A DNA stretch of 64,000 nucleotides, from NCBI GenBank assembly GCA_945874145.1, contig CAMCFN010000002.1:83066-147065 (forward strand), given 5' to 3'. The position numbers and the translations under genes were made by a program. The notes under the pieces were generated by a model. It searched no databases. It was not told the origin of the DNA and saw only the letters and a list, made by a program, of their open reading frames with translations. Numbering within the stretch: the stretch's first letter is position 1; each line of letters opens with the position of its first letter. The stretch comes from Akkermansia muciniphila (GTDB lineage: Bacteria; Verrucomicrobiota; Verrucomicrobiia; Limisphaerales; SXTU01). This document shows, piece after piece, positions 33,839 to 43,626 of this stretch.

Positions 33839-34753
33839 TCACTTCACCGGTGTCAGCAGGCCGCGCACCTGCATCCATTCCTCGGCGCGCTTGGGCCAGG
33901 TAGTGACGGCGTGCTGGCTCGGGCGCAGCCCGTAACCGTGGCCACCAGTCGGGTAGAGGTGGATTTCGGATGGCACCTTGGCGGTCTTGAGCGCGAGGTA
34001 GTAAAAGAGCGCCGATTCAACCCGCACGCCGTCATCCTGCGTCATGGCGAGGAAGGTTGGCGGCGTGTTCGGTGTGATGGGCAGCTCCGGGGACACCTTG
34101 TCCCCTTGCTCCTTCACGGTGAGGTAAGCGGGGTAAATCAACACCGCGAAGTCCGGTCGGCAGCTCACCTGGTCAGCCGCATCCACCGGCTCATAACTCC
34201 GTTTGTCGAAGTTGTTGCACGCCGCCGCCGCCAGATGGCCGCCCGCAGAAAAGCCCAGAATGCCAATCCGCTTTGGGTCCAGCCCCCACTCCGTTGCGCG
34301 GGTGCGGACCAATCCCACCGCGCGCTGGGCGTCCTGCAAGGCGGCCGTGTGCTTTTCCAAGCCGGGCCGCTTGGGCACACGGTATTTCAGCAGCACCCCG
34401 GTGACGCCGATGGAATTCAGCCAATCACAGATCTCGGAGCCTTCGAGGTCGTAGGCGAGAATGTTGTAACCACCACCAGGGCAAATGATGACGGAGGCAC
34501 CTGTGTCTTTGTCTTTCGCCGGGCGATACACCGTAAGGGTGGGCTTTGAAACGTTCCCCAGACGGATGACAGATTTGCCCTGAACGGTCCCGCTCTTCGG
34601 CCCCGAGGTGTCCTTCTCCTCACCGATTCCGCCTTTCTCACCGGGGACTGCGTTGGGCCAGAGCGGAATCGGAGCCGCCGGAGCGGCGGAGGTTCGGTGG
34701 GGCATGACAAGCAAAGCGATGAGTGGAAGAACTGCCAGCGAAGCGGATCTCAT
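33839..34753 (-). CDS. Exported alpha/beta-hydrolase, acetylxylan-esterase-like
   Basis: The 304-residue enzyme has a signal peptide (MRSASLAVLPLIALLVM ... TSAAPAAP), the oxyanion motif PGGGYN near residue 107, the nucleophile elbow GFSAGGH near 183 and a histidine in TGGHGYGL near 278. This combination fits BD-FAE/acetylxylan esterase-like lipolytic enzymes that deacetylate plant polysaccharides. The serine, histidine and a nearby aspartate (QDDGVR) make an intact triad. The start at 34753 is preferred to one 26 codons upstream because it places the signal peptide at the N-terminus. It converges with the CehA-type gene (8 bases). Confidence 0.85.
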   Translation of the reverse strand: MRSASLAVLPLIALLVMPHRTSAAPAAPIPLWPNAVPGEKGGIGEEKDTSGPKSGTVQGKSVIRLGNVSKPTLTVYRPAKDKDTGASVIICPGGGYNILAYDLEGSEICDWLNSIGVTGVLLKYRVPKRPGLEKHTAALQDAQRAVGLVRTRATEWGLDPKRIGILGFSAGGHLAAAACNNFDKRSYEPVDAADQVSCRPDFAVLIYPAYLTVKEQGDKVSPELPITPNTPPTFLAMTQDDGVRVESALFYYLALKTAKVPSEIHLYPTGGHGYGLRPSQHAVTTWPKRAEEWMQVRGLLTPVK

Positions 34754-34879
34754 GGCGGCGATGAAACCACGGAACGGAACGGGCGCAAGATTAAGATTGG
34801 GCTGCGCCGCTGCCATCGGCTGCGAAAGCACTGAATTGACATCGCTGGCCCATGCGTCTTTCTACCCGCTGAAATTTGC

Positions 34880-36208
34880 ATGAACACCAACTTGCTTGCC
34901 TCCGCCGCGCTGGCCGCCCTCTGCTCCCTCCCCTGCACTGCTGCCGAGTGGCCGCAATGGCGCGGGCCGGCTGGCCAAGGCCATGCCACGGCCACCGGCC
35001 TGCCCGCCACTTGGAGCGAGACCAGCAATGTCGCGTGGAAGACCGAACTCCCCGGCCGGGGCTGGTCTTCGCCGGTCATTGACGGAAAGCAAATCTGGCT
35101 GACCACGGCCCTCGAGACGCCCGCCAAAAAGGAGGACGCAGAGCGTCGGCTCAAGGGCAACACCGGCAATCAGCCGCTGAACCTGCTGGCCCAGGTCGAA
35201 CTGCGCGCCCTGTGCGTGGATCGCGATTCCGGCAAGCTCACGCAGAACATCCTGCTGCTCACCGTGCGCGATCCGCAGTGGGTTCACGCGCTGAACAGCT
35301 ACGCCTCCTGCACCCCGTTCATCGAGGACAACCGGCTGTATTGCCATTTCGGCGCGCTCGGCAACGCGTGCCTCGACACCCGCACCGGCAAGGTGCTGTG
35401 GACCAACACGGCGTTGGCGGTCATGCACGAGAACGGTCCCGGCAGCTCCCCGGTTATCTGGAAGGATCTGATGATTTTCCACCTCGACGGCAGCGACGAG
35501 CAATTCATTGCGGCACTCGACAAGCACACCGGCAAGCTCGCGTGGAAGACGACGCGCGCCGGGGAAATGAACTCCAACCCCCAGCTCAAGAAATCCTACG
35601 GCACGCCGCTCGTCCTCAACATCAAAGGGAAGGAGCAATTGATTTCACCGGGTTCGGACTGGCTTTACAGCTACGATGAGAAGGGCCGCGAGCTGTGGCG
35701 CGTGAAGTATGGCCTGCTGGGCTTTTCCATCACGCCGCGCCCAGTGGCGGGGCTTGGCATGATCTTCATGAGCACCGGGTTCATGAAGGCGGAGATTCTG
35801 GGCATTCGCTATCAGGGCCTAGACAAGCCGGAGATCGCTTGGCGCTACAACAAGGGCGCCCCGACCATGCCTTCGCCACTGCTGGTGGGTGGTGACCTCT
35901 ATTTCGTGAACGACGGCGGCATCTTCACCTGCCTTGATGCGCAAACCGGGGCGGAGATCTACCGCGAACGGCTGGGGGGCAACTACAGCGCCTCGCCGAC
36001 CTTTGCCGACGGCCGAATCTATGTTCACAGCCGCGAAGGGCTCACCACCGTCATCAAGCCGGGCCGCAAGTTTGAAGTGCTGGAGAAGAACCAGCTTCCG
36101 GGAAAAATCTTCGCCTCGCTCGCCGTGGCCGACCGGGCTTTGTTTCTCCGCACGGACACGGGGCTGTATCGCCTCGAACACAAGCCCGGCAAACAGGCCG
36201 CGCGGTGA
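34880..36208 (+). CDS. Exported PQQ-like beta-propeller protein
   Basis: The 442-residue protein has a signal peptide (MNTNLLASAALAALCSLPCTA) and repeated propeller blades with DTRTGKVLWTN, LDKHTGKLAWKT and DAQTGAEIYRE, the PQQ/quinoprotein-like repeat. WPQWRGPAGQGHA just after the signal is typical of this verrucomicrobial/planctomycete family. No dehydrogenase catalytic features are seen, so it is more likely a structural or binding propeller. It is followed by the convergent tsaD with 18 bases between stops. Confidence 0.88.
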   Translation: MNTNLLASAALAALCSLPCTAAEWPQWRGPAGQGHATATGLPATWSETSNVAWKTELPGRGWSSPVIDGKQIWLTTALETPAKKEDAERRLKGNTGNQPLNLLAQVELRALCVDRDSGKLTQNILLLTVRDPQWVHALNSYASCTPFIEDNRLYCHFGALGNACLDTRTGKVLWTNTALAVMHENGPGSSPVIWKDLMIFHLDGSDEQFIAALDKHTGKLAWKTTRAGEMNSNPQLKKSYGTPLVLNIKGKEQLISPGSDWLYSYDEKGRELWRVKYGLLGFSITPRPVAGLGMIFMSTGFMKAEILGIRYQGLDKPEIAWRYNKGAPTMPSPLLVGGDLYFVNDGGIFTCLDAQTGAEIYRERLGGNYSASPTFADGRIYVHSREGLTTVIKPGRKFEVLEKNQLPGKIFASLAVADRALFLRTDTGLYRLEHKPGKQAAR

Positions 36209-36226
36209 AGCGGCGCAAACGGGGAT

Positions 36227-37342
36227 TCACATTCCCGGCACCCGACTGGGCGCAATTGGCCAGCTAGGCTTCACCTCTTCGTCCAGCGAAGAGGGGGGAA
36301 GATGATGCTTAAGCTTTCGTTCAGCCAGAATGCCGACCATCGCGGCGTTGTCGGTGCAAAGGGATTTGTCGGCCAACCGCAGGAGCAGGCCTTGTTCAGC
36401 GCACGACTCGGCCAGCTGTCTGCGCAAGGCGCGATTGCAAGTAACCCCACCGGATGCGGTCACACAGGCTACGCCCAGCCGCTTGGCCGCCCGCACGGTT
36501 TTCGTCACGAGCACATCAACAATCGCGGCCCGCACACTGGCGCACAAATCCCGCACCCGATCCGGGTCATCGAGGATGAACGGCTGATCGCGCAGGAAAT
36601 AGCGAACGGAAGTTTTCAAGCCGCTGAAGCTGAAATCATGGTGAAGCTCCCGGAGCATCGGACGCGGGAAGTCGAAGGCGCGCGGATCTCCCTGCTCGGC
36701 CAAGGCATCTAGTTTCGGTCCGCCGGGATAGGGCAGCCCCATGAGCTTGGCGACCTTGTCAAAACACTCCCCGGCCGCGTCGTCCACGGTGTTGCCCAGC
36801 AGGTGGTGCTTCAGTTCAGCTTCCACGAAGACCAGCATCGTGTGGCCGCCGCTGACAATGAGGGAGACGTTGGGTTGGAAACGGGAGAAGTCCGCCCGCA
36901 GTAGGGACGTCTGGGCGATTCCAGGCTGTCCGCCCGCTGCTTCAGGGGCGATCCAAGGCGAGTAGAGATGCGCCTCGTGATGATGAATGCCAAAGAATGG
37001 CTTGCGCAGCGCAAAGGCCATCGCCTGCGCAGCGCGGGCTCCGATCATCAAGGCCTGCGGCAGGCCGGGCCCCGTGGTGGCTGCGATGGCGTCAAATTGC
37101 GCCAACGCTAAAGCGGACTGGCCAGCACCAACTGACTCGGGAGCCCCACTTGCCGTCCTCAGCGCGGCCCGCGCGATGGGGAGGAGGTTGCGCAGATGTT
37201 CGCGGGTGGCCAGCTCCGGAACGACTCCGCCATATTCAGCATGGAGTTTGATCTGTGATGCAACGCCGTTCGCCAAAACGAAACCATTGTGAACGACGGC
37301 CACGCTGGTTTCATCGCAGGATGATTCGAGGGCGAGGAGCAC
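36227..37342 (-). CDS. tsaD: tRNA N6-adenosine threonylcarbamoyltransferase
   Basis: TsaD transfers the threonylcarbamoyl group to A37 of ANN-decoding tRNAs in the cytoplasm. The 371-residue protein has the ASKHA-fold N-terminal ALESSCDETSVAVV, the metal motif HHHEAH near residue 120, SGGHT near 172 and the C-terminal ASGGVTCN. The translation starts with GTG at 37342, only 5 bases after the ctpA stop, so expression is coupled to the peptidase gene. The C-terminus extends to 36227. Confidence 0.95.
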   Translation of the reverse strand: MLLALESSCDETSVAVVHNGFVLANGVASQIKLHAEYGGVVPELATREHLRNLLPIARAALRTASGAPESVGAGQSALALAQFDAIAATTGPGLPQALMIGARAAQAMAFALRKPFFGIHHHEAHLYSPWIAPEAAGGQPGIAQTSLLRADFSRFQPNVSLIVSGGHTMLVFVEAELKHHLLGNTVDDAAGECFDKVAKLMGLPYPGGPKLDALAEQGDPRAFDFPRPMLRELHHDFSFSGLKTSVRYFLRDQPFILDDPDRVRDLCASVRAAIVDVLVTKTVRAAKRLGVACVTASGGVTCNRALRRQLAESCAEQGLLLRLADKSLCTDNAAMVGILAERKLKHHLPPSSLDEEVKPSWPIAPSRVPGM

Positions 37343-37347
37343 CGCGC

Positions 37348-38694
37348 CTACTTCTTGACTGGTTCAGCGGCATTCTGCGCCGCCACCTTGCCCAGCGGCT
37401 TGCCCTGCTTGTCATAGAGGAGGATGCCCTTGAGCATGTCCGTGGCGCGATCGAGTTGGGGATCTTTCGCGTTTTTGACCAACTCTCGCTCCTTCTCGTC
37501 GAGGGCATCGAGCGGCGCGCCGGCGCGCTTGATGGCCAGATGGCGCTCCTCGTCGGCCGACATGGGAACGATGACATCCGGCGTGATGCCCTTGCCATGG
37601 ATAACCTTGTGGCTGGGCGTGTAATACTTCGCCGTCGTCAGCCGCAGCGCGGAGCCATCGGAGAGTGGCAGGATGCTTTGCACGGAGCCTTTGCCAAACG
37701 TCTGCTCCCCCAGCACCACCGCGCGCTTCAAGTCTTGCAAGCAGCCAGCCACAATTTCCGAAGCGCTGGCGCTGCCGCCGTTCACCAGGATGACCACCGG
37801 CAATTGTAGCCGGGCCTTCACGCCAGAGGCGTTGTATTGCGCCCGATCGGCAGCTTGCCGGGCTTCGGTGGAGACTACCAGTTGGCCGCGCGGCAGAAAC
37901 TTCTCGGACACTTTGACGGCCTGATCGAGCAGGCCGCCCGGGTTGTCGCGCAGGTCAAAGAGCAGGCCCTTCATGCCGGCCTTCTCCATCTTCACGAGCG
38001 CGGCCTCCATCTCGGAACTCGTCTTCTCGCCGAACTGCCGCATCCGCAGGTAGCCAATCTTGTTTTCATCCAAGACGAACTCGCCGCGACCGTTGAGGTC
38101 CCGGACGCTCGAAACGCTGATGACTGCCCGTGTGATTTTGACCTCGAGCTCCTGCTCTGTGGCCGGACGGAAAATCGTGACCGTCACCTCGGTTCCCGGC
38201 TTGCCCCGGAGGCGGCGCACGGCGTCATCAATAGTGAACTTCTCAGTGGATTGCCCGCTGATCTTCGTAATGCGGTCGCCGATAATAATGCCCGCCCGGC
38301 TGGCCGGAGTGTCCTCCATGGTTTCGGAGACGGTGAGGGTAACTCCCTTGCCGGCATTGGTGCGGACCCCAATAACAATGCCCACGCCGCCAAAGGCCCC
38401 TTCCGTGTCCTTGCGCATGTCCTCATATTTGCGGGCCTCCATGAACTCGCTGTGGGGATCGAGGGAATTCACCATGCCCTTGAGCGCCGAGTGAATGAGC
38501 TGCTGGTAAGTCACCTTGCCCCCGTCCACATAATGCTGCCGGATGGTTTCCAGCACGCGGGTGAACAGCTCGATGTTCTCGTAGGCGTTCTCCTTCGCCG
38601 CAGTTTCCGCCTGCGTGAGATAAAGGCGCGTGCCAAACAGGAGGTTCAGACCGAGCACGACGACCAGCAGGCTGAGGAAGAAACGTCGTTTCAT
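37348..38694 (-). CDS. ctpA: Carboxy-terminal processing peptidase (S41)
   Basis: The 448-residue protein has a hydrophobic N-terminal segment (MKRRFFLSLLVVVLGLNLLF), a PDZ domain (about 100-180, with GGVGIVIG and DRITKISG) and an S41A catalytic domain with the nucleophile in NGGSASASEIVAG and the lysine in GEQTFGKGSVQ, the Ser-Lys dyad of CtpA-type peptidases. It should act in the periplasm on membrane or envelope proteins. ATG at 38694 follows a short upstream extension that lacks signal features. It belongs to the unit mogA-ispD-ctpA-tsaD. Confidence 0.93.
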   Translation of the reverse strand: MKRRFFLSLLVVVLGLNLLFGTRLYLTQAETAAKENAYENIELFTRVLETIRQHYVDGGKVTYQQLIHSALKGMVNSLDPHSEFMEARKYEDMRKDTEGAFGGVGIVIGVRTNAGKGVTLTVSETMEDTPASRAGIIIGDRITKISGQSTEKFTIDDAVRRLRGKPGTEVTVTIFRPATEQELEVKITRAVISVSSVRDLNGRGEFVLDENKIGYLRMRQFGEKTSSEMEAALVKMEKAGMKGLLFDLRDNPGGLLDQAVKVSEKFLPRGQLVVSTEARQAADRAQYNASGVKARLQLPVVILVNGGSASASEIVAGCLQDLKRAVVLGEQTFGKGSVQSILPLSDGSALRLTTAKYYTPSHKVIHGKGITPDVIVPMSADEERHLAIKRAGAPLDALDEKERELVKNAKDPQLDRATDMLKGILLYDKQGKPLGKVAAQNAAEPVKK

Positions 38695-38782
38695 AATGCG
38701 TGTGGCGCTGACAGTAAAAGCCGTTGGCGGGGTTGGCAAGTGAGGGCTTTCCCGCAGCGCTAGGATGGACTGGCCGACCGTC

Positions 38783-39502
38783 TCAGCCGTTCATTCTTTC
38801 CAGCAACAGGCTCAGATAAGGCAGATCCGCCGGTGAAGTCGCCTTCGGATTCGGCTCTTTGCTCTCCACGAGTGCCACCAACTGGCCAATCAATTCACAG
38901 GCTGCCGTGTCATCCGTCACCAACTTCCCCTGCTCCCGCACCGCCGTCAGCGCCCGGCGGATGACCTCCATCCGGAACGCCTGCGGTGTCTGCACCGCCC
39001 AAAGTCGTGAGCGATCGATATGCTTCGCCACCCGCGTCCCGCCGTCGGATTCCTTGATAGTGTCCGTCACTCGCTGCGCGGCCACCGCTGCTCCGGTCGC
39101 CCGTGTCGCCGCGATGGTGGCTGCAATCACGGCCAAACTTGTGCAAGGCCGCGCCCCATCTTGGATTGCGACGATTTCGCAGTCCGCCGAAACCGCCTGC
39201 AATCCATTCCAGACCGAGTCCTGTCGCTCCTTGCCGCCGATGGCCAGCCGGTAGGGCTTTTTAAAACCAAACTCCTTCGCCAGTTGGTGAAACTCCGCCT
39301 GCATCCCATCGCGCACCACAATCACCAGTTCGCTGATGCACTCGACCGCGTCGAACCGTCCCCACGTGTGCGCCACGATGGGCCGCCCGGCGACTTCGAG
39401 GAACAGCTTGTCCACGCCCGGCCCCATGCGCGTGCCGGAGCCGGCGGCGACGATGACGGCGGCGACGTTGGCAGCTTTGGAACTGGCGATTGGTGTGTCC
39501 AC
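38783..39502 (-). CDS. ispD: 2-C-methyl-D-erythritol 4-phosphate cytidylyltransferase
   Basis: IspD forms CDP-methylerythritol in the non-mevalonate isoprenoid pathway. The 239-residue protein shows the nucleotide-binding motif IVAAGSGTRMG near residue 17, IQDGARP near 113 and the conserved TPQAF near 172. The start is a GTG at 39502. It lies 62 bases after mogA and 88 bases before ctpA. Confidence 0.93.
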   Translation of the reverse strand: MDTPIASSKAANVAAVIVAAGSGTRMGPGVDKLFLEVAGRPIVAHTWGRFDAVECISELVIVVRDGMQAEFHQLAKEFGFKKPYRLAIGGKERQDSVWNGLQAVSADCEIVAIQDGARPCTSLAVIAATIAATRATGAAVAAQRVTDTIKESDGGTRVAKHIDRSRLWAVQTPQAFRMEVIRRALTAVREQGKLVTDDTAACELIGQLVALVESKEPNPKATSPADLPYLSLLLERMNG

Positions 39503-39564
39503 AGCCTAGTCAGATTAGATACGACTCCCGCAACGTGCAACTCAGCGACTGGAAACCTACGCCC

Positions 39565-40047
39565 TCAGCAGCTCGTCGGCACTTCCTGCAACACCTCGAT
39601 GCAGTGGGGAATCGCGCCGACCACGAAGCTCAGGCATTCCACCGCACCACTGGGCTTGCCCGGCAGGCAGACGACCAGCGTCTGGTCCACGACGGCCGCG
39701 AGGTTGCGGGAGAGAATCGCGTTCTTCGTAATCTTCAAGGACTCCATCCGCATCGCCTCACCAAAGCCCGGCAGCTCGCGGATCGCAATCTCGCGCACCG
39801 CTTCCGGGGTCACGTCCCGCAGCGCCACCCCCGTGCCGCCGGTGGTGAGCACCAGCGAGCAGCCGCGCGCGGCATGCTCGCGGATGGCGCGCTGGATATC
39901 CCGCTTCTCGTCGGGCACAAGCGCATCTGCCAAGAACTTCCAGCCATAGCCCTCAGCTGCCTTGCGCAAGGCCGGCCCACCAAGGTCGTCGTAAAGCCCC
40001 TTTGAGGCGCGGTCTGAAATCGTGATGATGCCAACTTGAATTTGCAT
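39565..40047 (-). CDS. mog: Molybdopterin adenylyltransferase
   Basis: The 160-residue protein is of MogA/MoaB type. It has the ITISDRAS start, the LTTGGTGVALRDVTPEA nucleotide-binding motif near residue 68, and the C-terminal LPGKPSGAVE. MogA adenylates molybdopterin before molybdenum insertion. MoaB-type proteins have very similar sequence, so the exact member is not settled. No other molybdenum cofactor genes are nearby. Confidence 0.87.
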   Translation of the reverse strand: MQIQVGIITISDRASKGLYDDLGGPALRKAAEGYGWKFLADALVPDEKRDIQRAIREHAARGCSLVLTTGGTGVALRDVTPEAVREIAIRELPGFGEAMRMESLKITKNAILSRNLAAVVDQTLVVCLPGKPSGAVECLSFVVGAIPHCIEVLQEVPTSC

Positions 40048-40122
40048 GGGTAAGTGTTAGCGCAAATCCGTCGCGACGCAAAGCCGCGTGTGCCGACTCA
40101 AGCTGGGACCAGCGTTAGGCGT

Positions 40123-40151
40123 TTGACAGTGTTTAGCGTGAACCCTAGTGT
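40123..40151 (+). promoter_or_regulatory. Promoter of the receiver-domain gene
   Basis: A consensus -35 TTGACA (40123-40128) is followed after 17 bases by TAGTGT (40146-40151). The inferred transcription start lies about 15 bases before the ATG at 40175. It excludes an upstream GTG at 40148, which lies inside the -10 box. Confidence 0.65.
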
Positions 40152-40174
40152 GCGCCCCACTTGCCCCGACCAGC

Positions 40175-40594
40175 ATGAACGCGCCAGACGCTGCAATCCC
40201 CGTTATGCCTGAGGGCACGGTCATCTACATCGTAGATGACAACCCATTGCTGGGAGAGATTACCCGCCAGCTGATCGAGTCCGCTGGATACGAGACGCGG
40301 TTATTCGAGCAAGGCCTGCCCGCTCGGGATGAATTGCTGGCCACCGATCACCCCCCGGTTGTGCTGGTTACAGATTACGACATTGGCGACATCACCGGGC
40401 TGAACCTGATCGGCGAAATCCGCACCAAACTGCCGCTGCTCAAGACCCTGCTGGTGAGCGGCACCGCCCAGCCCTCTGTAATCGCCCAACACCCCATCCA
40501 GCCCGATCATTTCCTGGCCAAGCCCTTTCGCGCCGACGATCTCATCGGTGCCGTGGACCGCCTCGTGGCGCAGTCACGCAACGGTGCCGTTTGA
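40175..40594 (+). CDS. Single-domain response regulator (receiver only)
   Basis: The 139-residue protein is a stand-alone receiver domain: acidic pair D21-D22, phosphoacceptor D67 in VTDYDIG, S95 in VSG and K116 in FLAKPF. No output domain is attached, and no histidine kinase is adjacent, so its partner is not visible. ATG at 40175 is supported by the promoter just upstream. uvrB begins 33 bases downstream and may be co-transcribed. Confidence 0.88.
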   Translation: MNAPDAAIPVMPEGTVIYIVDDNPLLGEITRQLIESAGYETRLFEQGLPARDELLATDHPPVVLVTDYDIGDITGLNLIGEIRTKLPLLKTLLVSGTAQPSVIAQHPIQPDHFLAKPFRADDLIGAVDRLVAQSRNGAV

Positions 40595-40627
40595 CTCGGT
40601 TCGGTCTCCTTCTTACCGTCTGCGCTG

Positions 40628-42679
40628 ATGTTTGAACTCGTCGCGCCCTATTCTCCTGCGGGCGATCAGCCGCAGGCCATCGAGAAGCTGACGGCGGGCG
40701 TGCAGGCCGGAGCGAAGCATCAGGTCCTCCTCGGCGTCACCGGCTCCGGCAAGACCTACACCATCGCCAACGTCATCCAGCAGATTCAGCGGCCCACGCT
40801 CGTCATCTCGCACAACAAGACCCTCGCTGCCCAGCTCTACGCCGAGTTCAAGTCCTTCTTCCCCAAGAACGCCGTCGAATACTTCGTCAGCTACTTCGAC
40901 TACTACCAGCCCGAGGCCTACATCCCGCGCAGCGACACGTTCATCGAGAAGGATTCGAGTCGGAACGACGAGATTGAGCGCCTGCGCCTCTCGACGATGA
41001 GTTCCCTCTTCGCGCGTCGCGACGTCATCGTGGTCGCCAGCGTCTCCTGCATCTACGGCATCGGCAGCAAAGAGGACTACGAGGCGATGGTCATCCCGTT
41101 GCGCGTTGGCCTGGCCTTCGCGCGGGAACAACTTTTGTCGCGGCTCGTGGACATCCAATACACGCGCAACGACATCGCCTTCGAGCGCGCGCAGTTCCGC
41201 GTGCGCGGCGACACGCTCGAACTCCGCCCCGGCTACACCGAGGACGGCCTACGCATCGAGTTCTTCGGCGACGAGATTGACCGCATCACGCGCTTCGAGC
41301 CGCTCACCGGCGAAGTCTTGGAACAGCTTCAAGCCGTCGTCATCTACCCCGGCAAACAATTCGTCACCACGAACGAAAAGCTCAAGGCCGCCCTCCTCAC
41401 CATCCGCGCGGAACTCGGTGACCGCATCGCGTGGTTCGAGAAGCACGGCAAGCTCCTCGAAGCCCAACGCATCAAGATGCGCACCGAATACGACCTCGAG
41501 ATGATGGAGGAGATGGGCGTCTGCTCCGGCATCGAGAACTACTCGCGCCACATCGCCCAGCGCCCGCCCGGCTCGCGCCCGACCACGCTGATTGACTTCA
41601 TGCCGCACGATTTTCTCCTAGTGATGGACGAATCGCATGTGAGCGTGCCGCAGATTGGTGGGATGTATGCCGGCGACCGCTCGCGCAAGGAAGTGCTCGT
41701 CGAGCACGGCTTCCGCCTGCCCAGCGCCCTCGACAACCGGCCGCTGGACTGGCTCGAATTCCAGTCGCTCCAAAAGCAAACCATCTACGTCAGCGCCACA
41801 CCCGCCCCGCGCGAGATGCAGTGGGCTGGCAGCAAAGTGGTCGAACTCGTCGTCCGCCCCACCGGCCTCATTGACCCGACCATCACGCTCAAACCGCTCA
41901 AGGGTCAGATTGACGACCTCATCGAGGAATGCCGCAAGCGCGTCGAACTGAAGGAACGCGTCCTAGTCACCACCCTCACCAAGCGCACCGCTGAGGAACT
42001 CACCGACTACCTCCGCGACATCGGCATCAACGTCCGTTACCTCCACAGCGAGGTGGACGCGCTCGAACGCGTCGAAATCATTCGCGGCCTGCGCAAAGGC
42101 CAGTTCGACGTCCTCGTCGGCATCAACCTCCTCCGCGAAGGCCTCGACCTGCCGGAAGTTTCCCTCGTCGCCATCCTCGACGCCGACAAGGAAGGCTTCC
42201 TCCGCAGCGAGACCAGCCTCATCCAGACCGCCGGTCGCGCCGCGCGCCACCTCAATGGCGAAGTCATCCTCTACGCCGACGTGAAGACGAAGAGCATCCA
42301 GCGCTTCCTCGCCGTCTGCGAATACCGGCGCAAGAAGCAAGTCGCCTACAACACCGCGCACGGCATCACCCCCCGCAGCGTCACGCGCGTGATGGAGGAA
42401 AGCCTCTCCTCGCAGAAAGAGCTGCGCGATGTCGCCACCGGGATGCTGAACGAAGCCGCTGGCGACTTCGACGTGACCGAAACCATCCGCGAGCTGGAAG
42501 GGCAGATGATTGAAGCCTCGAACAACTTGGAGTTCGAGAAGGCCGCGCTCTACCGCGACCAAATTAACGAGCTGAAGCGCATGGCCGGCGGCGAAGCCCC
42601 GGCCCGCCAAATGACCTACAGCAAGAAGCCCGCGAAGTCCCGCAAGACCGGCCAGCCCACTTGGACCCCGAGGATCTAA
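40628..42679 (+). CDS. uvrB: Excinuclease ABC subunit B
   Basis: UvrB is the damage-verifying helicase of nucleotide excision repair. The 683-residue protein has Walker A GVTGSGKT near residue 39, the beta-hairpin region [16 protein letters not shown], helicase motifs LLVMDESH and GRAARH, and a C-terminal UVR domain ([21 protein letters not shown], about 615-650) that binds UvrC. Full length and all motifs are intact. The ATG at 40628 starts the conserved [18 protein letters not shown]. Confidence 0.97.
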   Translation: MFELVAPYSPAGDQPQAIEKLTAGVQAGAKHQVLLGVTGSGKTYTIANVIQQIQRPTLVISHNKTLAAQLYAEFKSFFPKNAVEYFVSYFDYYQPEAYIPRSDTFIEKDSSRNDEIERLRLSTMSSLFARRDVIVVASVSCIYGIGSKEDYEAMVIPLRVGLAFAREQLLSRLVDIQYTRNDIAFERAQFRVRGDTLELRPGYTEDGLRIEFFGDEIDRITRFEPLTGEVLEQLQAVVIYPGKQFVTTNEKLKAALLTIRAELGDRIAWFEKHGKLLEAQRIKMRTEYDLEMMEEMGVCSGIENYSRHIAQRPPGSRPTTLIDFMPHDFLLVMDESHVSVPQIGGMYAGDRSRKEVLVEHGFRLPSALDNRPLDWLEFQSLQKQTIYVSATPAPREMQWAGSKVVELVVRPTGLIDPTITLKPLKGQIDDLIEECRKRVELKERVLVTTLTKRTAEELTDYLRDIGINVRYLHSEVDALERVEIIRGLRKGQFDVLVGINLLREGLDLPEVSLVAILDADKEGFLRSETSLIQTAGRAARHLNGEVILYADVKTKSIQRFLAVCEYRRKKQVAYNTAHGITPRSVTRVMEESLSSQKELRDVATGMLNEAAGDFDVTETIRELEGQMIEASNNLEFEKAALYRDQINELKRMAGGEAPARQMTYSKKPAKSRKTGQPTWTPRI

Positions 42680-42755
42680 CACAAGGACCCAAGGGCGCGA
42701 CGACGCCAAGTCCGGAGGCATGAGATAGCGTTGAGGCTTTCATCCCAAATTGTGC

Positions 42756-42803
42756 CTGCTCCGCGTCTTTGCGGCCTCGCGCCTTTGCGTTGAAATCTCT
42801 CCC
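42756..42803. repeat. Dispersed CGCAAAGGCG-type repeat
   Basis: On the minus strand the stretch carries CGCAAAGGCGCG and CGCAAAGACGCG, a motif I know as a dispersed repeat (often translated as NAKARRRKDA in false frames) in several bacterial genomes. It lies between uvrB and the octaheme cytochrome gene, overlapping no credible gene start. Confidence 0.5.
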
Positions 42804-42825
42804 TGCTTCACGGCACGCTCTGCCC

Positions 42826-43626
42826 GTGACTTCCTCGGGCACACGCATCCTCCGCTGGCTGGCAGCCCCGTCTCTCTTCATCGCCGGCTGCGCCTGCCTG
42901 TCACTGAGTTCCTGCTCTACCGTAGAGCGCACCGTGTCCGCCCCACCGCAAGTCGAGGGCGCGACCTTCGTCGGCAACCAAGCCTGCGCTGACTGCCACA
43001 CGAACTACACCCGCACCTTCGCCGCGAGCGCACACGGGCGCTTCCACTCGGACAGCCCGCGCCTCGCCGGCCAGACGGGTTGCGAGTCGTGCCACGGGCC
43101 GGGCAGCAAGCACGTCCAGACCGGCGGACAGGGGCGTGACAAGTTCATCGTCAACCCGCGCAAATCCCCGGACACGTGCTTCGCCTGCCACGTCCAGACC
43201 CACGCGGAGTTCCGGCTGCCGCACCACCACCAAGTCCTTGAAGGCAAACTCCACTGCGGCCAGTGCCACGACGCGCACGGCTTCGACATCCACAAACCCA
43301 AGGGTGGACTCGCCCTCTCGCGACTGAACGAGACGTGCGCCAACTGCCATCGCGAGCAGAGCAAGGCCCACGTCTTCGGCCACGAGGCGTTGCGCGAAGG
43401 GTGCGTGGCCTGCCACACGCCGCACGGCTCGTTCACGCAGAAGCTCCTCCACCAGCGGGACGTAAATCTCTGCATCAAGTGCCACGCGCAGACGCAGACC
43501 ACCGCTGGCGACATTGTCTTCGGCAACACTTCGCACGGCGCATTCATTCGCCGCGGCACGTGCTGGTCAGCGGGCTGCCACACGGCGGTGCATGGCTCGA
43601 ACATTGACCCGAAGCTGAGATACTGA
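42826..43626 (+). CDS. Octaheme c-type cytochrome lipoprotein (MtrA/DmsE-like)
   Basis: From the GTG at 42826 the protein has 266 residues. The N-terminal hydrophobic segment ends LSLSSC, a lipobox with C30 as the lipidated cysteine. Seven CxxCH motifs follow (CADCH, CESCH, CFACH, CGQCH, CANCH, CVACH, CIKCH) plus one CWSAGCH (CX4CH), so eight hemes are predicted. The ending AGCHTAVHGSN is characteristic of the DmsE/MtrA decaheme family, although those have ten hemes. MtrA-type cytochromes sit inside an outer-membrane barrel and pass electrons through it. The stop overlaps the ATG of the barrel gene (TGATG). Start choice: a TTG at 42769 or 42790 would add residues that do not improve the signal. 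Confidence 0.8.
   Translation: MTSSGTRILRWLAAPSLFIAGCACLSLSSCSTVERTVSAPPQVEGATFVGNQACADCHTNYTRTFAASAHGRFHSDSPRLAGQTGCESCHGPGSKHVQTGGQGRDKFIVNPRKSPDTCFACHVQTHAEFRLPHHHQVLEGKLHCGQCHDAHGFDIHKPKGGLALSRLNETCANCHREQSKAHVFGHEALREGCVACHTPHGSFTQKLLHQRDVNLCIKCHAQTQTTAGDIVFGNTSHGAFIRRGTCWSAGCHTAVHGSNIDPKLRY

Noticed and set aside
34091..34107. GGGGACACCTTGTCCCC palindrome as a terminator or operator
   Set aside because: It lies inside the esterase coding region (KEQGDKVSPELP) with no T run; kept only as a possible relative of the inverted repeat at 27981.
42564..43001. 145-residue open frame on the minus strand across uvrB and the cytochrome gene
   Set aside because: Contains the known false translation of the CGCAAAGGCG-type repeat and overlaps two sound genes.
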